Source: Azolla pinnata (lineage: Eukaryota; Streptophyta; Polypodiopsida; Salviniales; Salviniaceae). Taken from it: a DNA stretch of 28,894 nucleotides. Positions 1 through 10,778 of the stretch are shown piece by piece. A program made the position numbers and the translations under genes. The stretch is from contig JBBBWG010000670.1 in the NCBI GenBank assembly GCA_037176905.1, positions 20,774-49,667 of the forward strand, in the 5' to 3' direction. How positions within the stretch are numbered: the first letter of the stretch is position 1; each line of letters starts with the position of its first letter. The notes below the pieces were generated by a model that was given only the letters and a program-made list of their open reading frames with translations, was not told the DNA's origin and made no database searches.

Positions 1-1869
1 GGCTTCAAATTGTGGCTTCAACTACCCTATTGTATGCATGTAGGATTAAATGGTTTACATGTTTTTTAGAGCCAATTTATGGTGTAAACGGATATAAAAT
101 TATTGACCCTAATATATTCTGCTCTTTGCTCTTTGGCACAAATTTCAATGCAAATTACTTGCTAAATGGTTTGGACAGTATATATACATTTGAGGCTCTC
201 TATAAATTTTTAGTCTATATTGCTCATAGTTTGGTTTGGTTTGGTTTTAACTTTCAAAAATTTGAACGGTTGGAGTCCAAGATGTCTTGAGAGGAACTAG
301 ACTGTTGCTGACTCCTTCTCAAGATCGAGATCAAGTAGAAAGAAAGAAGATGAAAAATGACGGTTTATGAGAAAGTGTGGACCCTTCACATATGATTTAT
401 TTTTACCATAACTTGATCTAAATCATATCTTATCTGATAAAAAAATTAAGAGTAGAAGACAGATATAGACGAATAAAGAACATTGGCACATTTCATATTT
501 AAATAAAATTGCAAGCTTCATGTTTTCAGAAAATAAAGAGAAATAAGGGTTAACTGATTTATTAGAAGGCATCATTTTGTTTAAGAATTTTTATTAATAC
601 TGTTGACTTTTATCAGTAGGGAGAAACTGTATTCAAATTATGGCATTCTAAACTCAATACGAACAATAAGTTTAGATATCCACCTTTGTAAATTAGGCTT
701 GTGTTTCTACACAATCTCCTTTTATTGTAAATTGTATTTTATAAATTATTGGTCTAAATTATTCCATCAGAAATCAGACTTTGAATACCTCTACAAGATG
801 TTATCCTGCATCTTTCGTGAGAATGTCATCAGTGTGTAGTGCAATAGTGTATCTGCATTCATTTCTTACACCATATGCTTTTGCTTCCATTTTGTCACCA
901 ACAATGATTTTTATTTCTTCTGTCTTTCCATTTTGCATCAATCTTTGGGTGGTAAGAAATGTGGCTTCATGTCCATAATGATGTATTTGTTGGCATCCTT
1001 TTCCTCAAGAACGTGTTTGTGAACCCTTGTCAGAACTTGTCCGATTTAACAATATCTTTTGCACCTGCTTCACTGAATCCCGGATAAAGGATGTATCCAA
1101 AATTGGGTATTAAGCAAGAGCTATTTTACTGCCATTTTTCCTCGAAGGGGAAATTATGAAGAGCCCTTGATGATTCCCTTTTTGGAGGATTTCAAAGTGG
1201 GATAGCAAGGTTTAGAAGTATCATGCAGAGTCTGCATCCAAGAAAGAGAAGATAGATTAAAGTCTCTGGAATATACGAGGTTACTCATGACATGAGCTTT
1301 TAATGAATATCATTAGAGGAAGAGGGAAGAGAGGAAAAGGCAATAGTACTCAGCTCAACTCAGCAGGTCTTCACAAACTGGTTTTAGTCTCATTGTTGCT
1401 TCAGCGTCATCATGGCTACTGGGATTCGGCATCCATCAGATCCTATGCTCTAAAAATAAGCGCCATTAATTATTCACCTACATATAGGATACTGAGGTTG
1501 TTAAGTCCTCAGGCAGGGTTGCTCAAGTGAAAAAATGATCAAGAGTTTGATATTGTATCTGTCTTGATCTCCGCTGTATTATGCAAAAAAGCTTCTTTCT
1601 TAGGTTCTCTGCAATATCACAAAACAGGGCAGTTTTAGGTTTTTTTTGGGTAACCTCAATTCTTTAGAATATTTTTTGAGTCAACTCGTGTTTTTAGAAA
1701 ATTTCATGTTTTGATTAAATTTTAACAAGCATAGAGAGGCATTGTGCTTTCTAAAAATGTCATCAATGGGGGTCTTGAGATTTGTTCTTTGCAAAAAGAG
1801 TAAATTGTAATATCCTTGTTGTCACTATATAATGACAGAATTAATAAAAAAATATTTGAATTTGTGCAG
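1..1869. other. ARL8 intron 1 or upstream DNA, no intact gene seen
   Basis: This AT-rich stretch lies left of the first visible ARL8 exon. Plant ARL8 proteins start with about 13 residues before the first residue seen here, and I found no short exon encoding them, so this is probably intron 1 (then longer than 1.8 kb). The only coding-like signal is a weak, broken one on the minus strand at about 801-1090, listed separately. The short open frames on both strands have no recognisable domain. Confidence 0.5.
801..1090 (-). pseudogene. possible decayed coding fragment, identity unknown
   Basis: On the minus strand three overlapping frames read as protein-like peptides in succession: GFSEAGAKDIVKSDKF, then LTRVHKHVLEEKDANKYIIM, then a stretch containing EEIKIIVGDKMEAKAYGV that ends at a TAA at 801-803. 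A stop and at least two frame changes separate the pieces, so nothing intact is encoded. I do not recognise the family. It could be the remnant of a retrogene or transposon inserted in the ARL8 intron, or chance. Confidence is low. Confidence 0.2.
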
Positions 1870-2893
1870 CCTGTTTTTCAAGCAAGAAATGGAGCTTTCA
1901 TTAATTGGATTGCAGAATGCTGGAAAGACATCTTTAGTGAATGTGATTGCGGTAATGCCGATGCATTTTGTTTTGTTGCATTGTTAATATAATCGACAAT
2001 GATGACATATTCTGAATGTTGCATGTGCAGACTGGTGGCTACAGCGAAGACATGATTCCAACGGTGATGCCTCCTCAATTTATTGAATCAACCACTTTGC
2101 TGAATAAATAAATTAGTAAAAATCAACCATGAACATATTATATAATGAAACGTCAATCGGCTGTCTCAACATTAAGGAAGGATGCTTTCTTTGCTCAGGT
2201 TGGTTTTAACATGAGGAAGGTCACCAAAGGAAATGTTACGATCAAGCTATGGGACCTTGGAGGGCAGCCTCGCTTTCGGAGTATGTGGGAGCGATACTGT
2301 CGTGGTGTATCTGCTATTGTGTAAGTTCTGTGCTTGTATAAATTTCGAGTTGTTCGTTCAAGGGAGTTCCCTAGTGTTTTGGGTCCCTCCACTCTAAGCC
2401 ATTGTTCTTGATTTTTTATCACTCACAGATGAGCCTTGTTATTGCTAATAGTCAGCTTTGTTTTATGAGAATGTAGAGTTTGTGATTCGATGCAATGTTT
2501 TTCGTGCAGTTACGTTGTTGATGCAGCGGACAGGGACAACATACCGATTGCAAAAAGTGAGCTCCATGACCTTTTGAGCAAGCCTTCATTGCATGGGATT
2601 CCACTTCTCGTGCTTGGAAACAAAGTCGATAAGCTTGAAGCATTATCTAAACAAGCTTTCATCGACCAAATGTGAGTATATCCAGCATTCTATTTTGGGC
2701 ATCTGAATTCAATTCATCATATGCTGTTTTTTTTTATACCTTGAGAGCTGATTTTTGTCCACCGAAACTTTACAGGAGTCTTCAATCTCTCACTGATCGC
2801 GAAGTTTGTTGCTACACAATTTCGTGCAAAAATTCCACAAACATCGATGCAGTGATCGATTGGCTTGTGAAACATTCAAAGACAAAGAGTTAA
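1870..2893 (+). CDS. ARL8: ADP-ribosylation factor-like protein 8 (ARL8), 5' end missing
   Basis: Small GTPase of the Arf/Arl family; ARL8 proteins act on lysosomal/vacuolar and other endomembranes. Exons are 1870-1951, 2031-2063, 2199-2320, 2510-2671 and 2776-2893, all with GT-AG introns and matching phases, ending in TAA. The joined product starts inside a split Ser codon at LFFKQEMEL, as in ARL8 just after its N-terminal helix. Visible GTPase motifs are the P-loop GLQNAGKTS, switch I threonine in MIPTVGFNM, WDLGGQ (G3), NKVD (G4) and SCK (G5). There is no Gly-2 myristoylation signal in view because the first exon (about 13 residues) is absent from the window. Nearly every position reads as conserved plant ARL8, so the gene appears functional. 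It converges with SCAB1. Confidence 0.95.
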
Positions 2894-3157
2894 AAAAATC
2901 TACTCGCGGAAGCGGCTTTTTCTCGTCTTGTGTATTCTAGAGATCCTATTGTTGTAAGGGTGAATGTTTTTCTTGGATACGGAGCTTAGGAGATTGTTTT
3001 TAGACCACATCTTGTGTTTCTATTTGAAACGAACCGTTGAGGGAATGGACCCCTTGGATAAATTATATGAGCCATTGTTACTATCAATGAGTTGCAAGAG
3101 GATTGCCTCCCTTTTGTGATTCTGATTTGATGTTGAGTGTAATGCGATCGAATTATA

Positions 3158-3430
3158 CCAGCTGGCAATCAGCATGATGGAAGGGGGATCAATGCTTGCC
3201 TCTCGAGCACAATAGAATAAAGTCGAGTCGTACTAGCTGTCAATCGGTACAATGGAAAAAGGATCAGAGTTTGTCGGTTTCCAATGAATCAAGCAAAAAT
3301 GGTGTTGTGTCGAGCATAGAAAATCTGATCACCTTTCTTTCTTCTCATCCACATGGAGTATCTGCTCGATTCCAGGCCTCGATTTTCAGGTGTAGAGATT
3401 CTGATCGCCTTTTCTCTTCTCATCAAGAAT
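3158..3430. repeat. two adjacent imperfect tandem duplications, period ~75 bp
   Basis: The segment beginning near 3158 (AGCTGGCAATCAGCATGATG) recurs diverged near 3232 (AGCTGTCAATCGGTACAATG). A second pair follows, near 3313 and 3389, sharing CTGATC[AG]CCTTT and TTCTCATC. The offsets are 74 and 76 bases. The copies differ at many positions, so the duplications are old. Confidence 0.5.
3216..3221 (+). promoter_or_regulatory. candidate polyadenylation signal of ARL8
   Basis: AATAAA lies 323 bases after the ARL8 stop codon, inside the first of the ~75-bp duplicated units. Plant poly(A) signals are loose, so this is only a candidate. Confidence 0.3.
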
Positions 3431-4499
3431 GAGAGCTAGTATGCGTTTGTACCTGGCCGCAGTGTCTCGATCTTTTCTTCGAATATAGGGGGCAACTCTT
3501 CAAAGCTCCATTATGGCATAGCTTTCATAAAAGCTTCAGTAGTTGATGAAGTCACACAGTAAAAACAAACCAAGTAGCACCTCCACACACGCAGGAATCG
3601 ACTGCATATAATTGAAATAGAGAACGGAGAGGAGAATTCAGCATTCATTCATTTTGGGCTTCGATCGATGAACTACCTGCCCCAGTAAAACTTGACTCGA
3701 GCTTTATGTCGAATTGCTTTTGCTAGTGATGTCACACGACGTTGTGCACTGTTTCCAGACGTGAAGGCATTAGTGCTAAAGAAGAGAAACTGTTGAAGAT
3801 AATTCAAGACATGGATTCAAAGATGGATACACACGTGAATGTTTCCTCAAAACCGTTTTTTCACCTGCTTACTGAGCTGATGTATGGAGAAATGTGTTTT
3901 CATCCACTGAAACAAAACACAGCTGTTATTATACTGGTTGATTATACAAAGTTCTACAGCTGGAAACAAAAAACTGCAACAGAGATTTCCCACGAACCAT
4001 GTTCTCTATTCTTAAGTTATTGTGGCATACCCATGTAGTAGTGTAGGCTGAAAGGTCACCACTGAACATTTAAATGCACTTGCTGCTCTTGATACCAGGA
4101 AATCATGTTTCGCCATTACCGAACAGTGCAATCACCTGAGCAGCATCGATGATGTGTGTATATGGAAATTACAGCTTAGTATATCCGCCTTAGATTTGCA
4201 ACAAGCTCTTAACCTGGAAGATACTCCAGATATGGCAATTATCCTGTTGCATGCAATGCGATACTCACAGCAAAGTGAGACAACTTCTTTCCTACAATGC
4301 GAATATTAACATCCTTACTATCGTTCCTACAAAAACCAAAAATGATGTCTACAATGGGCTGGGCATGCAGATCTACTCATGTTCCCAGTGGGGCTCGATC
4401 ATCTGGACCAGCTAGCATTATCTGTGTGCAATAATAATATTTCATTAGGGAGGCAACAGAAACAGGCAGAGGACATAGGAAATGCTTCAGGCAATAGTA

Positions 4500-7400
4500 T
4501 CATACATTACAGTCAAAAGAGAATCTCCGTGCTAGCATCACTGCAGCATTCCGTTCACGAGCTGATTCAAAAGCAAGCAAAAATGTTAGACCTTTCTTAG
4601 CCTGCCAGTAAACTGTTTGAGCAGCTGCTAATCCACCTCCTCTCATTCCACAAAGCTGCACTTTGCATAAGAAAACACCAAGAGATCAGGGAAACCAACA
4701 CAAAAAATGCACTCATTTACCCATAAATTATCTTTAGCAGTAGGGGTGTTAGGAAAGGGTAACCTGCATGGAGGCTGAATACGGCTCCTTTGCCTTGGTA
4801 CTACGTCCCTTTCTTAGCTTAATGCGTACACGACCAATATTAAAGCCATGTACACTCTGCTTTACAACAACTTCCCCATTTTGTTGAACAATTATTACCT
4901 ACGGAAAGAGAAACACAATGTTAAAATAATTCCAAGCTGTAAATTCTAAATCCTAAAGAAGAAGTGGGCATTGGAAACTCTGTTCCAGACACCATACATT
5001 CACACAAAGACTTCAGAGTTAAGTTAGAAAGTGATTAATTTGTACAAGTCATTTCCTGAAAGATTCTGATATGGAAGTGTGACTCCACACATAAGTGACC
5101 TTATTCTGATGATAGTGCATAACCTGTCAACTATCTAAATTATTTCAGTCAATACACTGGAGCCATGTGAAATCATTAGTCAACCACTGTTGGAGAGCTC
5201 AACTTTAATCATACATTTTGTCAAGAGAGAGCATACATGCATTTTGCTCTCTAAAATCTCTGCAGAGCCTAAAATCCAAATGCTACAGAAACGATATTGC
5301 TGTAGAACAACCTGAAATTCAGCACCTCCTTTTCGAACTAGTGCTTCAACATAATTCCCCAAACCAGGAGCTGTCATAACAAATTATCCATAAATGAATA
5401 AAATGAAACCAACAATGGAAAATAAAAATTCAAATATAGTGCTTATACAGTAAGGTGAGAGATGAAAGCAAGTACCTGGATCAATAACTCCAGATGATGA
5501 AGCCATACATTTATCGCCATTTGGTAGAGTAATATCTACCCTCAAATATCTTCCAACATCAAAGGGCTCAGGTGCATACTGAGACTTTACTGCACCTGAT
5601 AGAGCAGTTCTTTCTCTTTCTCTCCATGCATTTTTTAATAGAAGTGCAGTCACATATCCTACCGTATTGACACTCGGAAGTAAGAAAGCTCACCAGAAAT
5701 GAGTTCCATTTTTTTCCGGTCAGCAGAAATGCGATGCCATTGGAAATGACACTGCTGAAGATCCACATTGAAACCATCCACGACGGCTACTTGCAAGCAT
5801 GAACCTAATGTTTCTGTGCCGTCAAGTTGAAACAGGATCTTTCTTTCTCCATCTGATAATCTCACTGCTTCCAACTATCAGAAATAGCAAAAAAATTGAA
5901 ATTTGATGAAACCACTGCTTCAAGGACAAAGATGGATCATATGACACAGATATCCAGATATATTAATGAATATACAATTGAAACGCAAGGCACAGCAGAG
6001 AACAGCTATCTGAAAACATTTTACACACAGCTATAGGAAAGAGGAAGGCAATACATATTTTCATTATTTTCCGCCAGTTAATTCGCAAAGTGAAAAGCTA
6101 CAAAGGAGCTTCACATTTAATACCATCCTTATTTTTTAAATGAATCAAACTATTATGTACCAATGCTTGAATATGCCTCAAAAGGTAAAAAAGATCCGAG
6201 TAGGAATCCATGTCCTTTGACAAATTTTACATTGGCTATCATGATCTTATAGTGTGGCCAAAAATGACAAAAAATCCTAACCGACACAATTAACGCACAT
6301 TCCCCATTTACACAACACAAAAACCACAGATTTCAGCTTCTCCAATAATCATCACTTGTCCTACGTCAATACAGTGCACTGTAGGACACGAATAGAAGTT
6401 TTAAGTATCGATCATCCATATATAGTTGTTGTTATCTATATACTTCAAACACAACAAGTTGTATTTATTGTGTTGTAAATATGTTGCACCACAACAGACT
6501 TGAAAACTCACTTGTTTCCGCAGCTTCATAACTTCAATTGATTTCTCTGTAAGCTCTCGTCTTAAGCCCTCCAATTCATGCTCCATGTCCATTGCCTATT
6601 ACGTGAACTCAAATTTAAACGACCAATAATGACAGCATTCATTCGAAACCTTATATTCCTAATAAATCAACTAGTTACATAAGCACACCCAAGACTGATA
6701 ATCTAGAATTCTAACTATCGAAATAGCTTGAAAAATTAAGGGATGAATTATACTTTTGTCCAGGTTTTACGATTCAACCCCCAGATACTCTACATTTTAT
6801 AGAGCCCTTTATCTGCCACTGGCATTATGCAGAGGTTCAATATGATGAGCTACAAGTAAAGGACTACACTGAATGCTACTTCTTTCCTTTGAGATACAGC
6901 TCGGCTAAGTGGACTTCACCTTACTTGACTCGTGAAGCATCTTTATCCTTCTTGCTTCTTGCACTTCTCTTCTCATCTCATCTAATTCCTGTCAAAAAAT
7001 GAAGTTACTAAAGCTCTTGGCTTGATTAAACAGCAGGTTAACTGCAAAATAAGCTATTACAAAACATACATGAAGTTTGCCCTCAACCACAAAATCAACT
7101 GCTTAAGTTTCATCAACCACACCTGTTGGGATAAGACTCCATGAAACTTCTCTTTCTCTTCAAGAGCCTCTTCCATCCTTCTTGCAGAGGCTCTGGCAGC
7201 TTCAATCTCAGTATGTGCAACCGTCCTTGCCTCTTCCACCATCCTCTTGGCATCATCAGAAGCCTGATACAAATACAGTCAGCTCAAAACACACAAGGAA
7301 AGGGAGACGGATATCACATATAAAACCGCAGAATGTAATATCGATGATATATCGGTATCAGTGACAGAAGCATTCTGAGAGCACTTTAGTAGGCCATGTA

Positions 7401-8673
7401 AATAAAGGATCAATTCAGACTCTCCCTACGTGTGCACATTAAATAAATGATATTAAGCAGACTATCCTTAGCTTCCGGTGTTTATCAGTTCATGCTAAAG
7501 GCCCAGATCTTTTGCACCTACCTGTTTGAAGAGTGCGGCCAGCTTTCTAACTTCCAATTTCTCCTGTGTTAGCTCGGCCTCTCTCTCAGACAACTGTGAA
7601 GACAAAGCATGTACCTGTTGTGGAGACATTCATAGTACAAATTACAGATTTTCAGGATTTAGAGCAGGAAAAGATCATAATTTTGGTCTGAACTTTTCCT
7701 TCTATTGAGTAGTGATTGGCTTACGATTGTCAAGGCTTCCTCAGCGTCATCTTTGTTGCTTCCGGAGACTCGGCCTTGAAGAACTTCTAGAACCTCACGA
7801 AGCTTTCTTAGGAGGGCATGCTGATCCAGGGAAGCAGCTTCCCTGAGCCTAACCTGCAGAAAGAGAGGAAACGGAATTGACACAGAGAGGAGGAAACGGC
7901 ATGGTTTTGCAGGAGGAAGCATATAATTTTAGAACAACGGGAAAGAACATTTGCAGTGGTTCTGGACAGCCGTGGAAGAAAACTTAAGTTTATGCAGCAA
8001 GTAGTAGAGCAATTCCATAAGCATGCAAGGAAGCAGCGCACAACCTAAGGGAGGGAAAGAAGCATCTACTGTTACGCACGCAGAAAGTTGTGCACAATTT
8101 TAGGGAGGGAAAGAAGCAGCTACTATTACGCACGCAGAAAGTTGTGCAGAATTTTAGGGAGGGAAGAAGGCAGCTATGGCCGTGCATAGAGACGGCGACA
8201 GTTTTTAAGGAGGAGAATGAAGGAGAGAAAAGCCATGATTGTGCAGGACATAGCTAGCTTACATCGGAGGAGAGCTTTTCCACAGCAGCCTGAGCTGCAG
8301 CCTGACCTTTCTCGAACCTGCTCGCTAGGTCACGGACGGAGAAACGTCTCTGGAGCTCCACAATCTGAGAAGCCTCTCTGGTCACGATCTCTCGAACAGA
8401 CGGAGATGAAGATGATGAAGTTTCAATCTCTTCTTCGTCTTCCTCCATACTGTCAGCGCGCAGTCCATTAGGAGCGGCGCCGGCGGAGGCAGCTGGCGAA
8501 GTTAGGCCAGCGGCGGTTCGGGAGGGGGTGGAGGAAGCGGCATGGAAGGGGAGGAAGACGGCATGGGGGAGTGCCGCGAGAGAGACGTCAGCAGAGATAA
8601 TATGGCTCTGCTGCTGCTGCTGCTGGTGATGCTGCTGTTGATGGTGATGGTTGCTCGGATCAGAGGGGTGCAT
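4500..8673 (-). CDS. SCAB1: SCAB1-like (stomatal closure-related actin-binding) protein
   Basis: Plant-specific actin-filament binding, bundling and stabilising protein; in Arabidopsis SCAB1 works in guard-cell actin reorganisation. Coding exons in transcript order: 8673-8263, 7853-7725, 7614-7522, 7263-7123, 6988-6920, 6595-6512, 5874-5694, 5595-5476, 5370-5312, 4898-4764, 4655-4500. All junctions are GT-AG and in phase, giving 525 aa against about 496 in Arabidopsis. Residues 1-65 are low complexity, rich in His, Gln, Ser and Ala. The conserved N-terminal block (VREIVTREASQ, SVRDLASRFEKG) starts near residue 95. Coiled coil follows at about 135-310, then the fused Ig-PH region (YAPEPFDVGRYL, GLGNYVEALVRKGG, RERNAAVMLARRF), ending ...SFDCNV. 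The ATG at 8673 is chosen because SADV a little downstream matches the family N-terminus. The frame stays open upstream to 9048 through a repeat, so a longer N-terminus is possible but unlikely. Confidence 0.94.
7995..8190. repeat. 54-bp tandem repeat inside SCAB1 intron 1
   Basis: Two well-matched copies begin at 8049 and 8103 with GGGAGGGAAAGAAGCA and share ACGCACGCAGAAAGTTGTGC. A third partial copy begins at 8157, and a more diverged copy occupies about 7995-8048. The period is exactly 54 bases. All of it lies between exon 1 (ends 8263) and exon 2 (starts 7853), so it does not affect the protein. Confidence 0.85.
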
Positions 8674-8740
8674 AGCCTCCTTGGTATGCAGAAACGGAAG
8701 GTAACAAGGTCGGGAATCAAGAAGAGAAAGGAGAAGAAGA

Positions 8741-9395
8741 TGAGGAGGAGGAAGCGGAGGAGCAGAAGACGACGGCGACGGCGACGACGACGACGAAGCA
8801 GAATGAAGCACAAAATACCGTGTGCGTGTGTACGACTTGTGTAGCAGAAGTGGTAGCAGAAGCAGTTTGGAGACGAAGAAGAAGAAGAAGAAGAAGAAGA
8901 CGACGACGACGACGGAGCAGAACGAAGCAGAATCTAGCGTGCGCGTGTGTACGACTTGTGTAGCAGAAGTGGTAGCAGAAGCAGTTGGAGACGAAGAAGA
9001 CGAAGAAGGAGACGACGACGAAGACGACGACGAAGCAGAATGAAGCAAAAAATACTTGTGTAGCAGAAGTGGCAGCAGAAGCAGTTGAAGAAGAAGAAGA
9101 CGAGGACGAGGACGACGGCGACGACGATGACGACGACGACGAAGGAGCAGAATGAAGCAGTATCTACCGTGTGCGTGTGTGTACGACTTGTGCAGCAGAA
9201 GTGGTAGCAGAAGCTGTCGGAGAAGAAGAAGAAGAAGAAGACGAAGAAGACGAAGACGAAGACGACGACGAACGAAGCAGTCGCAGTGGCTATGGCGAGC
9301 AGAAGCTGTCGGAGAAGAAGAGGAAGACGAAGACGACGACGAAGACGACGACGGACAGAAGCAGTGGCAGTGGCTATGGCGATGGAAGCTTCTTC
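8741..9395. repeat. purine-rich minisatellite, 5-6 units of ~80-130 bp
   Basis: Each unit has a unique-looking head (CGTGTGTACGACTTGTG, then AGCAGAAGTGG and GCAGAAGC) followed by an expandable GAA/GAC/GACGAC tail. Heads occur near 8822, 8941, 9052, 9170 and, shortened, near 9286 and 9358. Tail length varies between copies. The plus strand is strongly purine rich. It lies directly upstream of the SCAB1 start, so the SCAB1 transcript strand reads CTT/GTC-rich here. Confidence 0.85.
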
Positions 9396-9399
9396 ACAG

Positions 9400-9401
<2 letters not shown>

Positions 9402-9457
<56 letters not shown>

Positions 9458-9478
9458 TCTCTTTCTCTCTCTCTCTCA
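9402..9478. repeat. (CT)n microsatellite
   Basis: About 77 bases of CT dinucleotides, nearly perfect in the first half and interrupted by a few TTCT steps later. It follows the purine-rich minisatellite directly, so strand purine/pyrimidine bias flips here. Confidence 0.95.
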
Positions 9479-9546
9479 GACTTTAAATTTTGTTCTGTTT
9501 TATATTTTTATTTTTTATTAATTTAAAGACACGGCATAAGTTGTGG

Positions 9547-9547
9547 A

Positions 9548-9576
<29 letters not shown>
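9547..9576. repeat. (AT)n microsatellite
   Basis: Thirty bases of alternating A and T with one C interruption. It separates the CT tract from the TATG/TGCA tract. Confidence 0.9.
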
Positions 9577-9578
<2 letters not shown>

Positions 9579-9579
9579 T

Positions 9580-10340
9580 GTCCCATGTGTATGGATGCAT
9601 GCATGTATGTGTGTCTGTGCGTGTGCATTAATGCATGCGTGTGTATGTATGTATGCATGCGTGCGTATGTATGTATGCATGCGTGGGTGTGTATGTATGT
9701 ATGCATGCGTGCAGGCATGTGTGTGCGCGTATGTATGTATGTGCGTCTGTGCGTGTGCATGCATGCATGTGCGTGTATGTATGCATGCGGGCAGGCATGC
9801 GTGTGTCTGTATGTATGTATATGCCTGGGCGTGTACATGCGTGTGTGTGTGTATGTATGTATGTGTGTGTGCGTGCGTGTGCATGCATGCATGTGTGTAT
9901 GTATGCATGTGTGCAGGCATGCGTGTGTGTGTATGTATGTATGTCTGAGCGTGTGCATGCGTGTGTGCATGTACGTATATATGTGCGTGTGCATGCATGC
10001 ATGTGCGTATGTATGTATGTAAGCATGTGTGTATGTATGCATGCATGCGTGTGTATATGTATGTATGTCCAGGCGTGTGCATGCATGTGTGCGTATGTAT
10101 GTATGTCTGTGCGTGTGCATGCATAGTTGTATGTGTGCATGCATGCGTGTGCATGTGCATAGCTGTATGTGTACGTATGTATGTATTGTATGTATGTATG
10201 CATGCATGTATGTATGTATGTATCAATGTATGCATACGCGTGTGTTTGCATGTTGTGTGTTTGTATGCATGTATGTGTGCACTGCGTGGGCGTATGTATG
10301 TACGTGTGATGTGTGTATGTGAATACATGTGGATATCTGC
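9580..10340. repeat. long TATG/TG/GCATGC alternating purine-pyrimidine tract
   Basis: About 760 bases built from TGTA, GCATGC, TGTG and TGCG steps. A higher-order pattern is visible: GCAGGCATG recurs at 9711, 9791 and 9913, and GCATGCATGCATGTG at 9757, 9881 and 9991, giving spacings of about 80-124 bases. Open frames on both strands (Thr/His/Met/Ile-rich on minus, Cys/Val/Met/Tyr-rich on plus) are products of repeat composition and not genes. Confidence 0.95.
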
Positions 10341-10720
10341 ATGCATCGGTGAATGTTTCCCGTGGTTCTGCCATGTCTGGATTGCATCGATCTGAATGTG
10401 CATCGTGTGTCTGCATATGCATGCAACCGGTAGCTGCCCATGTATGCATGGATACACCTCGATGCATGTATTCATGTGGTTTGTCAGCAACAAGCAACAG
10501 ACAGCAGAGTGCAGATGCATGCATAGTGCATTGTATCAATGGATGGTGTATGTATGTGTGCATCAGTCGACGGATGTTTGCAGGCTTGCAAGTCCGACAT
10601 CCATTCATCAGATGCTGATGCATGGACTATGATCATTCATCGAATGCATGTGGTAAATGCTATGATCGTTGATCAGATGCATGTAGCTGAGGCAATGATC
10701 AATGTCAGGTTTTTCCGACT
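10341..10720. repeat. decayed flank of the TATG/ATGCAT repeat
   Basis: Past 10340 the regular repeat gives way to scattered ATGCATG, TGCATGT and GATCA motifs in increasingly unique sequence, suggesting an older, mutated edge of the same array. No coding sequence is recognisable. Confidence 0.6.
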
Positions 10721-10762
10721 GACTAATGAAGGTTTTCCAATGATTATTGCTTGTTGAACATA

Positions 10763-10778
10763 AAACCCTAAACCCTAA
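10763..10778 (+). promoter_or_regulatory. telo-box (AAACCCTAAACCCTAA)
   Basis: Two plant telomere units in CCCTAAA orientation. Such telo-boxes are common in plant 5' leaders and promoters of housekeeping genes. No downstream gene on this strand is recognisable, so its role here is unknown. Confidence 0.5.

Larger units (their letters stand above)
2894..4499. other. convergent intergenic region between ARL8 and SCAB1
   Basis: This region holds the 3' ends of two convergent genes. I see no conserved protein in it. A 98-codon open frame at 3742-4038 on the plus strand has no recognisable domain. The distinctive content is the pair of imperfect tandem duplications at about 3158-3430. Confidence 0.5.

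Noticed and set aside
781-1040. Reading the minus-strand fossil as a Ty1/copia gag-pol fragment (HFLPPKDW-like and VGDKMEAKAYG-like text)
   Set aside because: The resemblance rests on a few residues in different frames, and no integrase, RT or LTR is visible, so I leave the family open.
3742-4038. A 98-codon plus-strand open frame with a short helical-looking stretch
   Set aside because: No recognisable domain, start context or splice partners; it lies in the convergent 3' region of two real genes.
8542-9526. Arg/Lys-rich and Glu/Asp-rich plus-strand open frames of 73-124 codons
   Set aside because: They come from GAA/GAC repeats and the CT tract and overlap SCAB1 exon 1 or its leader on the opposite strand.
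9483-10623. Very long open frames (up to 345 codons) rich in His, Thr, Met and Ile on the minus strand and Cys, Val, Met, Tyr on the plus strand
   Set aside because: They are produced by the TATG/GCATGC repeat in every frame on both strands; there is no domain and no composition independent of the repeat.
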